NCBI RefSeq assembly: GCF_900105305.1
Contig: NZ_LT629765.1
Span: 620,001 to 684,000, forward strand
Source: Corynebacterium timonense
GTDB taxonomy: Bacteria; Actinomycetota; Actinomycetes; Mycobacteriales; Mycobacteriaceae
DNA: 64,000 nucleotides
Direction: 5' to 3'
Shown here: piece after piece, positions 36,253 to 46,501 of the stretch
How positions within the stretch are numbered: the first letter of the stretch is position 1
Layout: the number at the start of each line of letters is the position of its first letter
Notes under the pieces: generated by a model
Database searches by the model: none
The model's input: only the letters and a program-made list of their open reading frames with translations
Told to the model about the DNA's origin: nothing
Translations under genes and position numbers: made by a program

Positions 36253-36540
36253 GGGACAGAAATAACACGGTGGGGCGCTGGTAGGGCGTCGACAAGCTTT
36301 GCCCTGTGGATAGGTTCCCGCGCTGTCCACAACTGTGCAGCTCAATTGGTATTTCTTCGCTCGAGGCGCTAATGTTGTTGCGGCAGTCTTTTTGGGCTGA
36401 CGACGCGCGCCGGAAAATGCCAGCTCAGCAACGGTGCCACAGTACGAGGGTGCGGGGCTTGCACGGTGCTAGGGCGCGGGATAAAAACCCGCGCAGTACG
36501 ACATCAACCGAACTACTTTTCTCCGAAGGAGACCATTCCC

Positions 36541-37404
36541 ATGGCAGTTGTTACCATGCGCGAACTCCTCGACGCGGGTGTGCACTTTGGCCACCAGACG
36601 CGTCGCTGGAACCCGAAGATGCGTCGCTTCATCTTCACCGACCGCAACGGTATCTACATCATCGATCTGCAGCAGACGCTGACCTACATCGACGAGGCTT
36701 TCGAGTTTGTGAAGGAAACCGTCGCGCACGGCGGCACCCTCCTCTTCGTCGGCACCAAGAAGCAGGCGCAGGAGCCCATCCAGGAAGAGGCGGAGCGCGT
36801 CGGCATGCCGTACGTCACCCACCGCTGGCTCGGTGGCATGCTCACCAACTTCCAGACCGTGTCCAAGCGTATTGCCCGCATGAAGGAGCTCCAGGCGATG
36901 GACGCCGCCGAGGACGGCTACGCCGGCCGCGGCAAAAAGGAAGTCCTCATGCTCACCCGCGAGCGCATCAAGCTTGAGCGCGTTCTCGGCGGCATCGCGG
37001 ACATGTCCAAGGTTCCCTCCGCACTGTGGATCGTGGATACCAACAAGGAGCACATCGCCGTCTCCGAGGCCCAGAAGCTGCGCATCCCCGTCGTGGCCGT
37101 GCTGGACACGAACTGCGACCCGGATGTCGTCGACTTCCCGATCCCGGGCAACGACGACGCGATCCGCGCCGTGAAGCTGCTCACCCGCATCGTCGGCGAG
37201 GCTGTCGTGGCCGGCAAGCAGCAGCGCGAGGAGCGCCAGCTCGCCGCAGCCCGAGAGGCCGCCGGTGACACTGAGGACAAGCGCGACGCAGACGCGGTCC
37301 AGGCCTCTCAGGCGACCGCCGAGGCTGCGGCGGCGAACACCGACGCCCCGCAGGCCGTTACCCCGGTCGAGCAGCCGCAGGACCAGCCCGCCCAGGGCGA
37401 GTAG
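36541..37404 (+). CDS. rpsB: 30S ribosomal protein S2
   Basis: 287 residues from ATG 36541 behind GAAGGAG. The S2 core is evident: [33 protein letters not shown] and [22 protein letters not shown]-terminal Glu/Ala/Gln/Pro-rich acidic tail of about 50 residues follows. It is needed for late 30S assembly and mRNA binding. The usual partner tsf follows after 304 bases. Confidence 0.96.
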   Translation: MAVVTMRELLDAGVHFGHQTRRWNPKMRRFIFTDRNGIYIIDLQQTLTYIDEAFEFVKETVAHGGTLLFVGTKKQAQEPIQEEAERVGMPYVTHRWLGGMLTNFQTVSKRIARMKELQAMDAAEDGYAGRGKKEVLMLTRERIKLERVLGGIADMSKVPSALWIVDTNKEHIAVSEAQKLRIPVVAVLDTNCDPDVVDFPIPGNDDAIRAVKLLTRIVGEAVVAGKQQREERQLAAAREAAGDTEDKRDADAVQASQATAEAAAANTDAPQAVTPVEQPQDQPAQGE

Positions 37405-37447
37405 GGCCTGTACTGCATGACCGTCCAGGCGCCGGCGCCCTAAGACC

Positions 37448-37505
37448 CCACCCCGCTTTCCGCCACGCCCGTCCCCCCGTCGGACGGTGCTCGGAGGCGG
37501 GGTGG
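37448..37505 (+). terminator. Possible long-loop hairpin between rpsB and tsf
   Basis: CCACCCCGC (37448-37456) is complementary to GCGGGGTGG (37497-37505) with about 40 bases between and no T-run. It could be an attenuator or partial terminator of rpsB; weak. The rest of the 304-base gap holds the tsf promoter and a GAGGAGGA ribosome-binding site. Confidence 0.3.
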
Positions 37506-37708
37506 CGTCGTCTGCGCCCGATACGGGCCGACAGAGGGCGCCGGACATGCCTGGCACACAGATGTCGGCTACTCTGTAAAACCGATCATTAGCTTGAGGC
37601 CCGCGCCGCGGTCTACGCGGCGTGTTCCACGCAGTTGTTCCACGCAGTGCCGTGGTCGTCGGCGCGGGTCCAATAAACGTTTTGAGAAACGAGGAGGATC
37701 GCCCCACT

Positions 37709-38530
37709 ATGGCGAACTACACCGCTGCAGACGTCAAGAAGCTCCGCGAGACCACCGGCTCCGGCATGCTCGACTGCAAGAAGGCCCTGGAAGAGACCAA
37801 CGGCGACTTCGAAAAGGCCGTTGAGGTCCTGCGCATCAAGGGCGCGAAGGACGTGGGCAAGCGCCGCGCCGAGCGCAACGCTCTCGAGGGCCTCGTGGCT
37901 GTCTCCGGCAACACCATCGTGGAGATCAACTCCGAGACCGACTTCGTGGCTAAGAACCAGGAGTTCAAGGACATCGCCGACAAGATCGCCGCGGCCGCCG
38001 CGGCAGCGAAGGCGAACTCCCCGGAGGAGCTCGCCAACGCCGACGTCGACGGCGAGCCCGCGCACGAGGTGCTTGAGCGCCTGTCCGCCAAGATCGGCGA
38101 GAAGCTCGAGCTGCGCCGCGCCGCCACCGTTGAGGGTGAGAACCTGGCCAGCTACCTGCACCAGCGCTCCGCCGACCTGCCGCCGGCCGTCGGCGTGCTC
38201 GTCGCCTACAGCGGCGATAACGCCGAGGCCGCCCACCAGGTTGCCCTGCAGATCGCAGCCATGAAGGCCCGCTTCCTCAACCAGGATGACATCCCCGCCG
38301 AGGTCATCGAGAAGGAGCGCGCCGTCCAGGAGGAGATCACCCGCAACGAGGGCAAGCCCGAGGCCGCCATCTCCAAGATCGTCGAGGGCCGCATGGGCGG
38401 ATTCTTCAAGGACGTCGTCCTGCTGGACCAGCCGTCGTTGGCCGACTCCAAGAAGACCGTGAAGCAGTTCGCCGACGAGAGCGGCATCGAGATCACCGAT
38501 TTCGTCCGCTTCGAGGTCGGCCAGGCTTAA
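37709..38530 (+). CDS. tsf: Elongation factor Ts
   Basis: 273 residues from ATG 37709. The N-terminal EF-Tu-contact module is typical ([23 protein letters not shown]), the core has [14 protein letters not shown], and a late segment reads [14 protein letters not shown]. It is the nucleotide exchange factor of EF-Tu. A near-perfect terminator follows. Confidence 0.96.
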   Translation: MANYTAADVKKLRETTGSGMLDCKKALEETNGDFEKAVEVLRIKGAKDVGKRRAERNALEGLVAVSGNTIVEINSETDFVAKNQEFKDIADKIAAAAAAAKANSPEELANADVDGEPAHEVLERLSAKIGEKLELRRAATVEGENLASYLHQRSADLPPAVGVLVAYSGDNAEAAHQVALQIAAMKARFLNQDDIPAEVIEKERAVQEEITRNEGKPEAAISKIVEGRMGGFFKDVVLLDQPSLADSKKTVKQFADESGIEITDFVRFEVGQA

Positions 38531-38552
38531 CGCTCAGCCGCGCCCGAGTGTG

Positions 38553-38581
38553 CGCCCCGCCGGTTCGCCGGCGGGGCGTTT
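38553..38581 (+). terminator. Rho-independent terminator of tsf
   Basis: Perfect 11-bp stem CGCCCCGCCGG / CCGGCGGGGCG closed by a TTCG tetraloop and followed by TTT. Confidence 0.88.
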
Positions 38582-38701
38582 GCCGTTCACGGGGCAGAAA
38601 AGGCGCCGCGCCCGGCCCATGATGGGGTGGCGTGGGTGCGCCCCGCTATGATCGTCGATGGCACATTCAGGGCAACCGACCACGTTTAAGGAGCCAGCCA
38701 G

Positions 38702-39427
38702 GTGACGGAAACACCCCAGGAACACAGCGGATACAAGCGAGTGATGCTCAAACTCGGAGGCGAGATGTTCGGAGCCGGCAAAGTCGGCATCGACCCCGAC
38801 GTCGTCGAGAGCGTGGCCGCACAGATCGCCGAGGTGGCGCAGGGGGGAACCGAGGTGGCGGTGGTCATCGGCGGTGGCAACTTCTTCCGCGGCGCTCAGC
38901 TGCAGCAGCGCGGCATGGACCGGGCGCGCTCGGACTACATGGGGATGCTCGGCACGGTGATGAACTGCCTCGCCCTGCAGGACTTCCTCGAGCAGAAGGG
39001 CGTGGACTGCCGCGTGCAGACGGCCATCAACATGGCCCAGATCGCCGAGCCCTACCTGCCGCTGCGCGCGGCTCGCCACCTGGAAAAGGGCCGCGTTGTC
39101 ATCTTCGGCGCCGGCATGGGCATGCCGTACTTCTCCACGGACACGACTGCCGCTCAGCGCGCTCTCGAGATCGGCTGCGAGGTCCTGCTCATGGCGAAGG
39201 CCGTCGACGGCGTCTACGACGACGACCCGCGCGAGAACCCGGATGCGCACCTGTACACCGAGGTCACCCCGCGCGAGGTGATTGAAAAGGGGCTGAAGGT
39301 CGCCGACGCCACCGCCTTTTCCCTGTGCATGGATAACGCTATGCCCATCCTTGTGTTCAACCTGCTCAAGGAGGGCAACATCGCCCGTGCTGTCGCCGGG
39401 GAGCGGATCGGCACGCTCGTTCGCTAG
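38702..39427 (+). CDS. pyrH: UMP kinase
   Basis: 241 residues from GTG 38702. The amino-acid kinase fold shows [24 protein letters not shown] and [20 protein letters not shown], with the allosteric/UMP pocket near [12 protein letters not shown]. It phosphorylates UMP in pyrimidine synthesis. A TTTAAGGAGCC ribosome-binding stretch precedes the start. frr follows after 104 bases, the classic order. Confidence 0.96.
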   Translation: MTETPQEHSGYKRVMLKLGGEMFGAGKVGIDPDVVESVAAQIAEVAQGGTEVAVVIGGGNFFRGAQLQQRGMDRARSDYMGMLGTVMNCLALQDFLEQKGVDCRVQTAINMAQIAEPYLPLRAARHLEKGRVVIFGAGMGMPYFSTDTTAAQRALEIGCEVLLMAKAVDGVYDDDPRENPDAHLYTEVTPREVIEKGLKVADATAFSLCMDNAMPILVFNLLKEGNIARAVAGERIGTLVR

Positions 39428-39531
39428 AGGGCGGCGTTCGGCGGCAGCGCGGCCGGACCTTGCGCTGCTGGTAAATTGTGACGCAACTGTGCGGGGATGC
39501 GCCCCGCCCGATGACAGACCGAAGGATCACC

Positions 39532-40089
39532 ATGATTGATGACGTACTTCTCAACGCCGAAGAGCGCATGTCCAGCTCCGTCGAGCACACCCGCGACGAG
39601 CTCGCGATCATCCGCACCGGCCGCGCCAACCCCGCCATGTTCAACGGCGTGATGGCGGAGTTCTACGGCGCCCCGACCCCGATCAACCAGATGGCCACCA
39701 TCTCGGTCCCAGAGCCGCGCATGCTGCTGGTGAAGCCCTACGACATGTCCACGCTCAAGGAGATCGAGGACGCGATCCGGAATTCCGACCTCGGCGTCAA
39801 CCCGACCGACGACGGTCAGGTCATCCGAGTGACCATCCCGCAGCTGACCGAGGAACGCCGCCGCGAGCTGGTCAAGCAAGCCAAGCAGAAGGGCGAGGAC
39901 GGCAAGATTGCCATCCGCAACGTTCGCCGCCAGGGAATGGAGGCGCTAAAGAAGATCCAGAAGGACGGCGATGCCGGCGAGGACGAGGTGGTCACCGCCG
40001 AGAAGGCCCTGGAAAAGACCACGGGCCAGTACGTCGCGCAGATTGATGAGATCGTCTCCCGCAAAGAAGCGGAGTTGATGGAGGTCTAG
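39532..40089 (+). CDS. frr: Ribosome recycling factor
   Basis: 185 residues from ATG 39532. Family sequence throughout: [55 protein letters not shown] and the [15 protein letters not shown] end. With EF-G it splits post-termination ribosomes. The site GAAGGATCACC lies just upstream. Confidence 0.97.
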   Translation: MIDDVLLNAEERMSSSVEHTRDELAIIRTGRANPAMFNGVMAEFYGAPTPINQMATISVPEPRMLLVKPYDMSTLKEIEDAIRNSDLGVNPTDDGQVIRVTIPQLTEERRRELVKQAKQKGEDGKIAIRNVRRQGMEALKKIQKDGDAGEDEVVTAEKALEKTTGQYVAQIDEIVSRKEAELMEV

Positions 40090-40112
40090 ATCCTCCGAGA
40101 AAGCCAGGTTAC

Positions 40113-41015
40113 GTGTCAGATTCCGGAGCGGAGCAGCGCCAGGGTGGGTCCCGCCGGGTATTTCGCGCCCCACGGCCAAAGAACAAGGCGGGGCGTAATC
40201 TCCCCGTCGCCATCGCGACGGGGGTGTTCCTCGGCGCGCTGGTTCTCGCTGCCGCGTTCATCGGCCCCGTAGCCTGGTACCCGTTGGTCGCGGTCGCGGT
40301 GGGCCTTGCCATGTGGGAAGTACTCACCCGGCTGCGGGAGGCGGGCTACTACCAGCCCCGCACCTTCCTTCTTGTGCTGGGCCAGGCCATGCTTTGGGTG
40401 TCCGCCCCCTTCGGGGTCGAAGGCCTCGTCTCCGGATTCGCGCTGAGCGTGCTGTTTCTCATGTTCTACCGGCTGTTCCACAACGGAAGACACAAGAAGC
40501 CGGAGAACTACCTGCGCGACACCGCCGTCGGGATTTTCGTTCTCGCCTGGATCCCGCTGTTCGGCTCTTTCGCCGCGCTCATCTCGCTTGTCGATGAAGG
40601 TGGGCCTTCCGGCACCCTGTTCATCCTCACCTTCATGATCGGGGTGGTGGCGTCGGACGTGGGCGGCTACTGCGCCGGAGTCATGTTCGGCTCGCACTCG
40701 ATGGCGCCGGCGGTAAGCCCGAACAAGAGCTGGGAGGGGTTCGTCGGATCGATCGTCTTCGGCGTTACCGCCGGCATCCTGGTGGTCACGCTGTTGCTGG
40801 ATAACCCGTGGTGGGTGGGTGTGTTGCTCGGTGTGGCCCTGGTGATCTGCGCGACGATGGGTGACTTGGTAGAAAGCCAGTTCAAGCGCGAGCTGGGTAT
40901 CAAAGACATGTCGCAGGTTTTACCGGGCCACGGCGGCATTATGGACCGCCTTGACGGGATGCTGCCCGCAGCGGCGGCGACGTGGCTCGTGCTCACGCTG
41001 TTGGCGGAGCTGTAG
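40113..41015 (+). CDS. cdsA: Phosphatidate cytidylyltransferase
   Basis: 300 residues from GTG 40113, 23 bases after frr. About eight membrane helices. The CTP-transferase signature is SPNKSWEGFVGS followed by LPGHGGIMDRLDGMLPAA. It makes CDP-diacylglycerol for phospholipids, including phosphatidylinositol used in the corynebacterial envelope. A basic hydrophilic N-terminus precedes the first helix. Confidence 0.95.
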   Translation: MSDSGAEQRQGGSRRVFRAPRPKNKAGRNLPVAIATGVFLGALVLAAAFIGPVAWYPLVAVAVGLAMWEVLTRLREAGYYQPRTFLLVLGQAMLWVSAPFGVEGLVSGFALSVLFLMFYRLFHNGRHKKPENYLRDTAVGIFVLAWIPLFGSFAALISLVDEGGPSGTLFILTFMIGVVASDVGGYCAGVMFGSHSMAPAVSPNKSWEGFVGSIVFGVTAGILVVTLLLDNPWWVGVLLGVALVICATMGDLVESQFKRELGIKDMSQVLPGHGGIMDRLDGMLPAAAATWLVLTLLAEL

Positions 41016-41069
41016 GGCAGCGCCCGGGATTCGTCAAAAAGCCCTCCACGTGCAAAGATGGGGGGCGTT

Positions 41070-42173
41070 ATGAGCGATTTCCCCAGAATTCAGTTGCTGA
41101 CCCCGAAGCGGGGTATGCCGCCTACGCACTTCGCCGACCTGAGCGCCGAGCAGCGCGTGTCGGCGCTCAACGAGCTTGGCCTGCCAAAGTTCCGCGCGAA
41201 CCAGATCGCGCGCCACTACTACGGCAAGTTCGAGGCCGATCCGCTCACGATGACCGACCTCCCCGAGGCGCAGCGCCAGCTGGTCAAGGACTCGCTGTTT
41301 CCGACGCTGCTCACGCGCGTGCGCGCCGTGGAGACGGACAACGGTGACACCACAAAGACGCTGTGGAAGCTCCACGACGGGATCCTGCTCGAGTCGGTGC
41401 TCATGCGCTACCCGGGCCGCGCCACGCTGTGCATCTCCTCGCAGGCGGGCTGCGGCATGGCCTGCCCCTTCTGCGCGACGGGCCAGGGCGGGCTGGACCG
41501 CAACCTTTCCACGGCGGAGATCGTCGACCAGGTCCGCGAGGCCGCGGCGACGATGCGCAGCGAGGGTTCGCGCCTGAGCAACATCGTCTTCATGGGCATG
41601 GGCGAGCCGCTCGCGAACTATAACCGCGTGGTCTCCGCGGTCCGCCAGATCACTAGCCCGGCACCGGACGGCTTCGGCATCTCGCAGCGCAACGTCACGG
41701 TGTCCACGGTGGGTCTCGCGCCGCAGATCCGCAAGCTCGCGGACGAGGGCCTCTCCTGCACGCTCGCCGTCTCTCTGCACACCCCCGACGACGAGTTGCG
41801 TGACGAGCTGGTGCCTATGAACAACCGCTTTTCCATCGCCGACGTGCTCGATTCCGCCCGTTACTTCGCGGATACGACGGGGCGCCGCGTGTCCATCGAG
41901 TACGCGCTCATCCGCGACATCAACGACCAGAATTTCCGCGCCGACATGCTGGGCAAGAAGCTTCACGACGCCCTCGGCTCCCGCGTCCACGTCAACCTGA
42001 TCCCGCTTAACCCGACCCCCGGGTCGAAGTGGGACGCCTCCCCGAAGCCGCGCCAGGACGAGTTCGTCCGCCGCATTATCGCGCAGGGCGTCACCTGCAC
42101 CGTGCGCGACACAAAGGGGCAGGAAATCGCGGCCGCGTGCGGCCAGCTGGCAGCCGACGAAAAAGCTGTCTAG
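41070..42173 (+). CDS. rlmN: Dual-specificity 23S rRNA/tRNA A2503 methyltransferase RlmN
   Basis: 367 residues from ATG 41070; ATG 41058 would add four residues. The radical-SAM cluster motif CGMACPFC is preceded by [10 protein letters not shown], and [19 protein letters not shown] [19 protein letters not shown] and a late catalytic cysteine in [21 protein letters not shown] are all present. It methylates C2 of A2503 and some tRNAs. A terminator serving the opposite-strand neighbour lies just beyond. Confidence 0.94.
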   Translation: MSDFPRIQLLTPKRGMPPTHFADLSAEQRVSALNELGLPKFRANQIARHYYGKFEADPLTMTDLPEAQRQLVKDSLFPTLLTRVRAVETDNGDTTKTLWKLHDGILLESVLMRYPGRATLCISSQAGCGMACPFCATGQGGLDRNLSTAEIVDQVREAAATMRSEGSRLSNIVFMGMGEPLANYNRVVSAVRQITSPAPDGFGISQRNVTVSTVGLAPQIRKLADEGLSCTLAVSLHTPDDELRDELVPMNNRFSIADVLDSARYFADTTGRRVSIEYALIRDINDQNFRADMLGKKLHDALGSRVHVNLIPLNPTPGSKWDASPKPRQDEFVRRIIAQGVTCTVRDTKGQEIAAACGQLAADEKAV

Positions 42174-42205
42174 AACTGGCCCGGGCCGAGACCCGTGCGG
42201 CCATG

Positions 42206-42234
42206 AAAAAAGGCCCGCCCGGTCCGGGCGAGCC
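42206..42234 (-). terminator. Terminator of the DUF2631 gene (minus strand)
   Basis: Read on the minus strand: stem GGCTCGCCCGG / CCGGGCGGGCC with a run of T following (A-run 42206-42211 on the plus strand). It may also end rlmN transcripts. Confidence 0.75.
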
Positions 42235-42248
42235 GTGTGTGGGGCTCG

Positions 42249-42683
42249 TTAGCCTTCGACAGCATCCTGGCGGCGCAGGTGGGCGACGCGGGCGGGGTCG
42301 ATGTTGTGGGCGCGCAGGTCGCGCTCGCTGAGCTCCGCGTAGGCGCCGGAGAGCGTGTGCTGGTCGTAGGCCCAGTCGCGTTCGACGTGGCCGAGCGGCT
42401 TGTTGTGGGCCGTCACAGTGCGCACCTGGCTCAGCTGCGGGCGAACGGCGAACAGGATGAGGCCGAGCGCGATGAGCACGGTGAGGGCGACCAACCAGAC
42501 CGTCTCCACGTGGCCTTGGTGGTTACCAAAGTTGTAGGCAATGAGGAACGCGACGGAGATCCACCCCGCGATCTGGATGGCAGCGGGGGAGAACTCGCTC
42601 CAGCCGAACTTGGCGGAGGGGACGTCCGCCTCGGAAACTCCGTTGTACACCTGCGGCTCTTTGTCGTGGGAGTGGTCGGCCAC
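42249..42683 (-). CDS. DUF2631 membrane protein
   Basis: 144 residues from GTG 42683 with AAGGAGAAA upstream. Two adjacent hydrophobic helices in the middle (IAGWISVAFLIAYNFG and VWLVALTVLIALGLILF) between hydrophilic ends. The start KEPQVYNGVSEADVPSAKFGW resembles DUF2631 proteins, which lie next to dxr in Corynebacterium and Mycobacterium. Function unknown. Confidence 0.82.
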   Translation of the reverse strand: MADHSHDKEPQVYNGVSEADVPSAKFGWSEFSPAAIQIAGWISVAFLIAYNFGNHQGHVETVWLVALTVLIALGLILFAVRPQLSQVRTVTAHNKPLGHVERDWAYDQHTLSGAYAELSERDLRAHNIDPARVAHLRRQDAVEG

Positions 42684-42876
42684 TGCTTTCTCCTTGTGTG
42701 ACGGGTATGACGGGTATGACGGGGTCTGTTCGGGTGCGCCCGCGGTAAGCGGGTGCCTCCATACCTGCTACATATCTTCCCACATCCTCCGGGGAAGTGG
42801 TGAGTAGATACCCCCCAATTGCCTCATACTTTCCATTGAGCGATGGTGGCAGGCGCGGGCATGCCAGAATAGCGGG

Positions 42877-44031
42877 GTGAAAAAGATTGTGATCCTCGGC
42901 TCGACAGGCTCGATTGGCACGCAGGCGATCGAGGTCATTGAACGCAACCGCGACGCCTTCGAGGTGGTGGGCATCGCGGCCGGAGGGCGCGATCCGGGCC
43001 GCGTTGTCGCGCAGGCGCGCGCGTGCGGCCTGGGCCCGGGGGCGGTCGCGGTGGCAGATCCGGTAGCGGCGCGTGAGGTCTCGGGGGCACTTGGTGGCCC
43101 GGTGCTGACCAGCCCGGAGGACCTCGTGCGCGCGCAGCCGGCCGACACGGTGCTCAACGCCATGGTGGGGTCGCAGGGGCTCGCCTCGACGCTGGCGGCG
43201 CTGGAGACGGGGGCGAGCCTCGCGCTGGCCAACAAGGAGTCGCTGGTGGCCGGCGGCCGCCTCGTCACCGCCGCGGCGGGCAAGGGCCAGATCATCCCCG
43301 TCGACTCCGAGCACTCCGCCATGGCGCAGTGCCTGCGCGCGGGTACGGCCGGGGAGGTCGCGCGCTACGTGCTCACCGCCTCTGGCGGGCCCTTCCGCGG
43401 GCAGACGCGCGAGCAGATGTGGGAGGCCACGCCGCAGCAGGCGGCGGCGCACCCTACGTGGTCGATGGGCCAGATGAACACCCTGAACTCCGCCACGCTG
43501 GTGAACAAGGGCCTCGAGCTCATCGAGGCCACGCTGCTTTTCGACGTCGAACCCGAGCGCATCGACGTCACCGTCCACCCGCAGTCCATCGTGCATTCGA
43601 TGGTGACCTTCGTCGATGGCGCGACCATCGCCCAGGCGTCGCCCCCGTCGATGACGCTGCCGATCGCGCACGCGCTGGCCTGGCCGCACCGCGTGCCGGG
43701 CGCCCAGCCGGCCCTCGACTTCGCGGGCGCGTCCGAGTGGACCTTCGAGCCGTTGGATGACGAGGCTTTCCCGGCGGTGCGCCTGGCCCGCGAGTCCGCC
43801 GCCGCGGGGGCGGGGGCTCCCGCGGTGTACAACGCCGCGAACGAGGAGGCCGCGGCGGCGTTCCTCGCCGGAACGATTCGTTTCCCGCAGATCGTCGACG
43901 TCATCGCCGAGGTGCTCGAGAGCGCCGATGGGTTTGCGGCTGAACCCGCGACCTTCGCCGACGTCGTGGCCGTGGAGGACGAGGCTCGGGCCCGCGCCCG
44001 GGCGCGGATCCGCGCGATCGCGGGCGCGTAG
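42877..44031 (+). CDS. dxr: 1-deoxy-D-xylulose 5-phosphate reductoisomerase
   Basis: 384 residues from GTG 42877. NADPH-binding [26 protein letters not shown], the active-site [20 protein letters not shown] and [24 protein letters not shown] are all present. It commits carbon to the non-mevalonate isoprenoid pathway; ispG of the same pathway lies two genes on. The 193-base gap before it holds CAGAAT at 42865-42870 six bases before the GTG, a weaker leaderless-type promoter. Confidence 0.96.
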   Translation: MKKIVILGSTGSIGTQAIEVIERNRDAFEVVGIAAGGRDPGRVVAQARACGLGPGAVAVADPVAAREVSGALGGPVLTSPEDLVRAQPADTVLNAMVGSQGLASTLAALETGASLALANKESLVAGGRLVTAAAGKGQIIPVDSEHSAMAQCLRAGTAGEVARYVLTASGGPFRGQTREQMWEATPQQAAAHPTWSMGQMNTLNSATLVNKGLELIEATLLFDVEPERIDVTVHPQSIVHSMVTFVDGATIAQASPPSMTLPIAHALAWPHRVPGAQPALDFAGASEWTFEPLDDEAFPAVRLARESAAAGAGAPAVYNAANEEAAAAFLAGTIRFPQIVDVIAEVLESADGFAAEPATFADVVAVEDEARARARARIRAIAGA

Positions 44032-44043
44032 GGGAGGGGCGCG

Positions 44044-45255
44044 ATGGCTTTCCTCCTGGGCATTATCGTCTTCGCCTTCGGCATCGCCATTTCCGTCGCC
44101 TTGCACGAGGCGGGGCACATGGTCACGGCGCGCGCTTTCGGCATGCGGGTGCGCCGCTACTTCATCGGCTTCGGGCCGCCTCTGTGGCAGACGACGCGGG
44201 GCCACACCACCTACGGCGTGGCGGCGCTTCCCTTCGGTGGCTTCTGCGACATTGCGGGCCTGACCTCTCAGGATCTGCTCACCGAGGAAGAAAAGCCGTT
44301 GGCGATGTACCTGAAGCCGTGGTGGCAGCGCGTTGCGGTGATGAGTGGCGGCATCCTCATGAACCTGCTTCTGGGGCTCGTGATCACCTACCTCGTGGCG
44401 GTGTTCGCCGCGATCCCGAACCCCTACGCTGACCGCACGCCAACGGTGGGCGCGGTCAGCTGCACCGCGGACCAGACCGGCCCCGACACTCTCGCCGACT
44501 GCACAGGCCCGGGCCCAGCGGGCGAGGCGGGCGTGCACCCCGGCGACAAGGTCCTCGCCGTGGACGGGGCGAGTGTGGCCACCTTTGACGAGCTGCGCTC
44601 GTACGTGCTGGTGCGGCCCGGTCAAACCGTGACGCTGACGGTCGGGCGCGACGGGCAGGAGCTGGACATTCCCATCGTCGTCGACGAGGTGGTGCGCCTC
44701 AACGCGCAGACGGGCGAGAGTATTCGGGCGGGTGCGATCGGCGTGGCCAGCCAGCCGGTCGAAGACCCGATGGCCTCCTTCGGCCCGGTGGAGGCGGTGC
44801 CCGCGACCGTGTCGCTGACCGGCCAGATGCTGCGGGGGACAGTCGAAGGCCTCATCGCCTTCCCCGGCAAAATCCCGGGCGTGGTGGCCTCGATCTTCGG
44901 CGCGGAACGCGACGTCGCCGGCCCGGTGAGCGTCATCGGGGCCTCCCGGGCGGGAGGCGAGCTCGTCGAGCGCGACATGTGGGCGGTGTTTTGGATGCTG
45001 CTCGCCTCGCTGAACTTCTTCCTCGCCCTGTTCAACATCGTGCCGCTGCCGCCGCTGGACGGCGGGCACATCGCGGTGATCTTCTTCGAAACCCTGCGTG
45101 ATGCGCTCCGGCGCCTGCGCGGTCTTCCCCCGGGCGGGCCGGTCAACTACGACAGGCTCATGCCGGTGACCTACGCGATGGCGGCGGCCCTGCTTGTCGT
45201 GGGCATGTTCGTCATGGTCGCGGACGTGGTCAACCCGGTCAGAATATTTGGGTAG
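44044..45255 (+). CDS. rip1: Site-2 membrane metalloprotease (Rip1/RseP type)
   Basis: 403 residues. The zinc motif HEAGH is at residues 21-25 in the first helix, a PDZ domain lies at about 145-225 ([16 protein letters not shown]), and the second metal motif [13 protein letters not shown] is near the C-terminus. It cuts membrane-bound regulators such as anti-sigma factors. It follows dxr by 12 bases and precedes ispG, the standard order. Confidence 0.94.
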   Translation: MAFLLGIIVFAFGIAISVALHEAGHMVTARAFGMRVRRYFIGFGPPLWQTTRGHTTYGVAALPFGGFCDIAGLTSQDLLTEEEKPLAMYLKPWWQRVAVMSGGILMNLLLGLVITYLVAVFAAIPNPYADRTPTVGAVSCTADQTGPDTLADCTGPGPAGEAGVHPGDKVLAVDGASVATFDELRSYVLVRPGQTVTLTVGRDGQELDIPIVVDEVVRLNAQTGESIRAGAIGVASQPVEDPMASFGPVEAVPATVSLTGQMLRGTVEGLIAFPGKIPGVVASIFGAERDVAGPVSVIGASRAGGELVERDMWAVFWMLLASLNFFLALFNIVPLPPLDGGHIAVIFFETLRDALRRLRGLPPGGPVNYDRLMPVTYAMAAALLVVGMFVMVADVVNPVRIFG

Positions 45256-45275
45256 CGGTGCTAGGGTTGGGGGCT

Positions 45276-46439
45276 ATGAATCAGCCTATTGCTTTGGGTA
45301 TTCCCGATGGTCCGCCCCCGACTCTCGCGCCGCGTCGGAAGACGCGCCAGCTGATGGTGGGCGGGGTCGGTGTCGGCTCGGAGCACCCGATCACGGTCCA
45401 GTCGATGACGACGACGAAGACGCACGACATCAACGCTACGCTGCAGCAGATCGCGCAGCTGACCACCGCGGGCTGCGACATCGTCCGCGTGGCGTGCCCG
45501 AAGACGGTCGACGCGGAAGCGCTGCCGGCGATCGCGGCGAAGTCGCCGATCCCGGTGATCGCGGATATCCACTTCCAGCCGAAGTACATCTTCGCCGCGA
45601 TTGACGCGGGCTGCGCGGCAGTGCGCGTCAACCCCGGCAACATCAAGGAGTTCGACGGCCGCGTGAAAGAGGTCGCCAAGGCCGCCGGTGACGCGGGTAT
45701 CCCGATCCGCATCGGGGTCAACGGCGGCTCCTTGGACAAGCGGCTGCTGGAAAAGTACGGCAAGGCCACCCCGGAGGCGCTGGTGGAGTCCGCGGTGTAC
45801 GAGGCGGGCCTGTTTGAGGAGCACGGTTTCGGCGACATCGCGATCTCCGTGAAGCACTCGGACCCCGTGCTCATGGTCGAGGCCTACCGCCAGCTGGCGG
45901 AGGTCACGGACTACCCGCTGCACTTGGGGGTGACCGAGGCCGGCCCGAAGTTCATGGGCACGATCAAGTCCTCCGTCGCCTTCGGCGCGCTGCTGTCGCA
46001 GGGTATCGGGGACACCATCCGGGTGTCGCTGTCGGCGGACCCGGTCGAAGAGATCAAGGTGGGCGACCAGATCCTGCAGTCGCTCAACTTGCGTCCGCGC
46101 AAGCTCGAGATTGTCTCCTGCCCGTCGTGCGGCCGCGCCCAGGTGGACGTGTACAAGCTCGCTGAAGAGGTCACCGCTGGCCTCGACGGCATGGAGTTCC
46201 CGCTGCGCGTGGCCGTGATGGGCTGCGTGGTCAACGGCCCGGGCGAGGCGCGCGACGCCGACCTCGGCGTCGCCTCGGGCAACGGGAAGGGCCAGATCTT
46301 TGTCAAGGGCGAAGTCGTGGAGACGGTGCCGGAGTCGAAGATCGTGGAAACGCTCATCGCCCACGCGCATCGCATCGCGGAGGAAGAAGGTCTCGAGGAG
46401 ATCGCCGGGGCCAAGGCTGAGGTCAAGGTCACACGCTAG
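45276..46439 (+). CDS. ispG: 4-hydroxy-3-methylbut-2-enyl diphosphate synthase
   Basis: 387 residues from ATG 45276; a GTG at 45258 is less likely because TAGGGT at 45262-45267 ends eight bases before the ATG. Iron-sulfur ligands lie in [12 protein letters not shown] and [18 protein letters not shown]; the TIM barrel has [16 protein letters not shown] and [12 protein letters not shown]. It performs the penultimate step of the non-mevalonate pathway. Confidence 0.96.
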   Translation: MNQPIALGIPDGPPPTLAPRRKTRQLMVGGVGVGSEHPITVQSMTTTKTHDINATLQQIAQLTTAGCDIVRVACPKTVDAEALPAIAAKSPIPVIADIHFQPKYIFAAIDAGCAAVRVNPGNIKEFDGRVKEVAKAAGDAGIPIRIGVNGGSLDKRLLEKYGKATPEALVESAVYEAGLFEEHGFGDIAISVKHSDPVLMVEAYRQLAEVTDYPLHLGVTEAGPKFMGTIKSSVAFGALLSQGIGDTIRVSLSADPVEEIKVGDQILQSLNLRPRKLEIVSCPSCGRAQVDVYKLAEEVTAGLDGMEFPLRVAVMGCVVNGPGEARDADLGVASGNGKGQIFVKGEVVETVPESKIVETLIAHAHRIAEEEGLEEIAGAKAEVKVTR

Positions 46440-46501
46440 ACGTCCGGGGTGCCGCGGGGTGGCGGACACAGCCGACGGCCCCGCGGTGTTACTTTCACGG
46501 C

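Noticed and set aside
36305..36331. Two DnaA-box-like sequences (TGTGGATAG and CTGTCCACA) before rpsB
   Set aside because: Each has one mismatch to the actinobacterial box, but they also form a small inverted repeat and there is no origin context (no dnaA, dnaN or AT-rich element).
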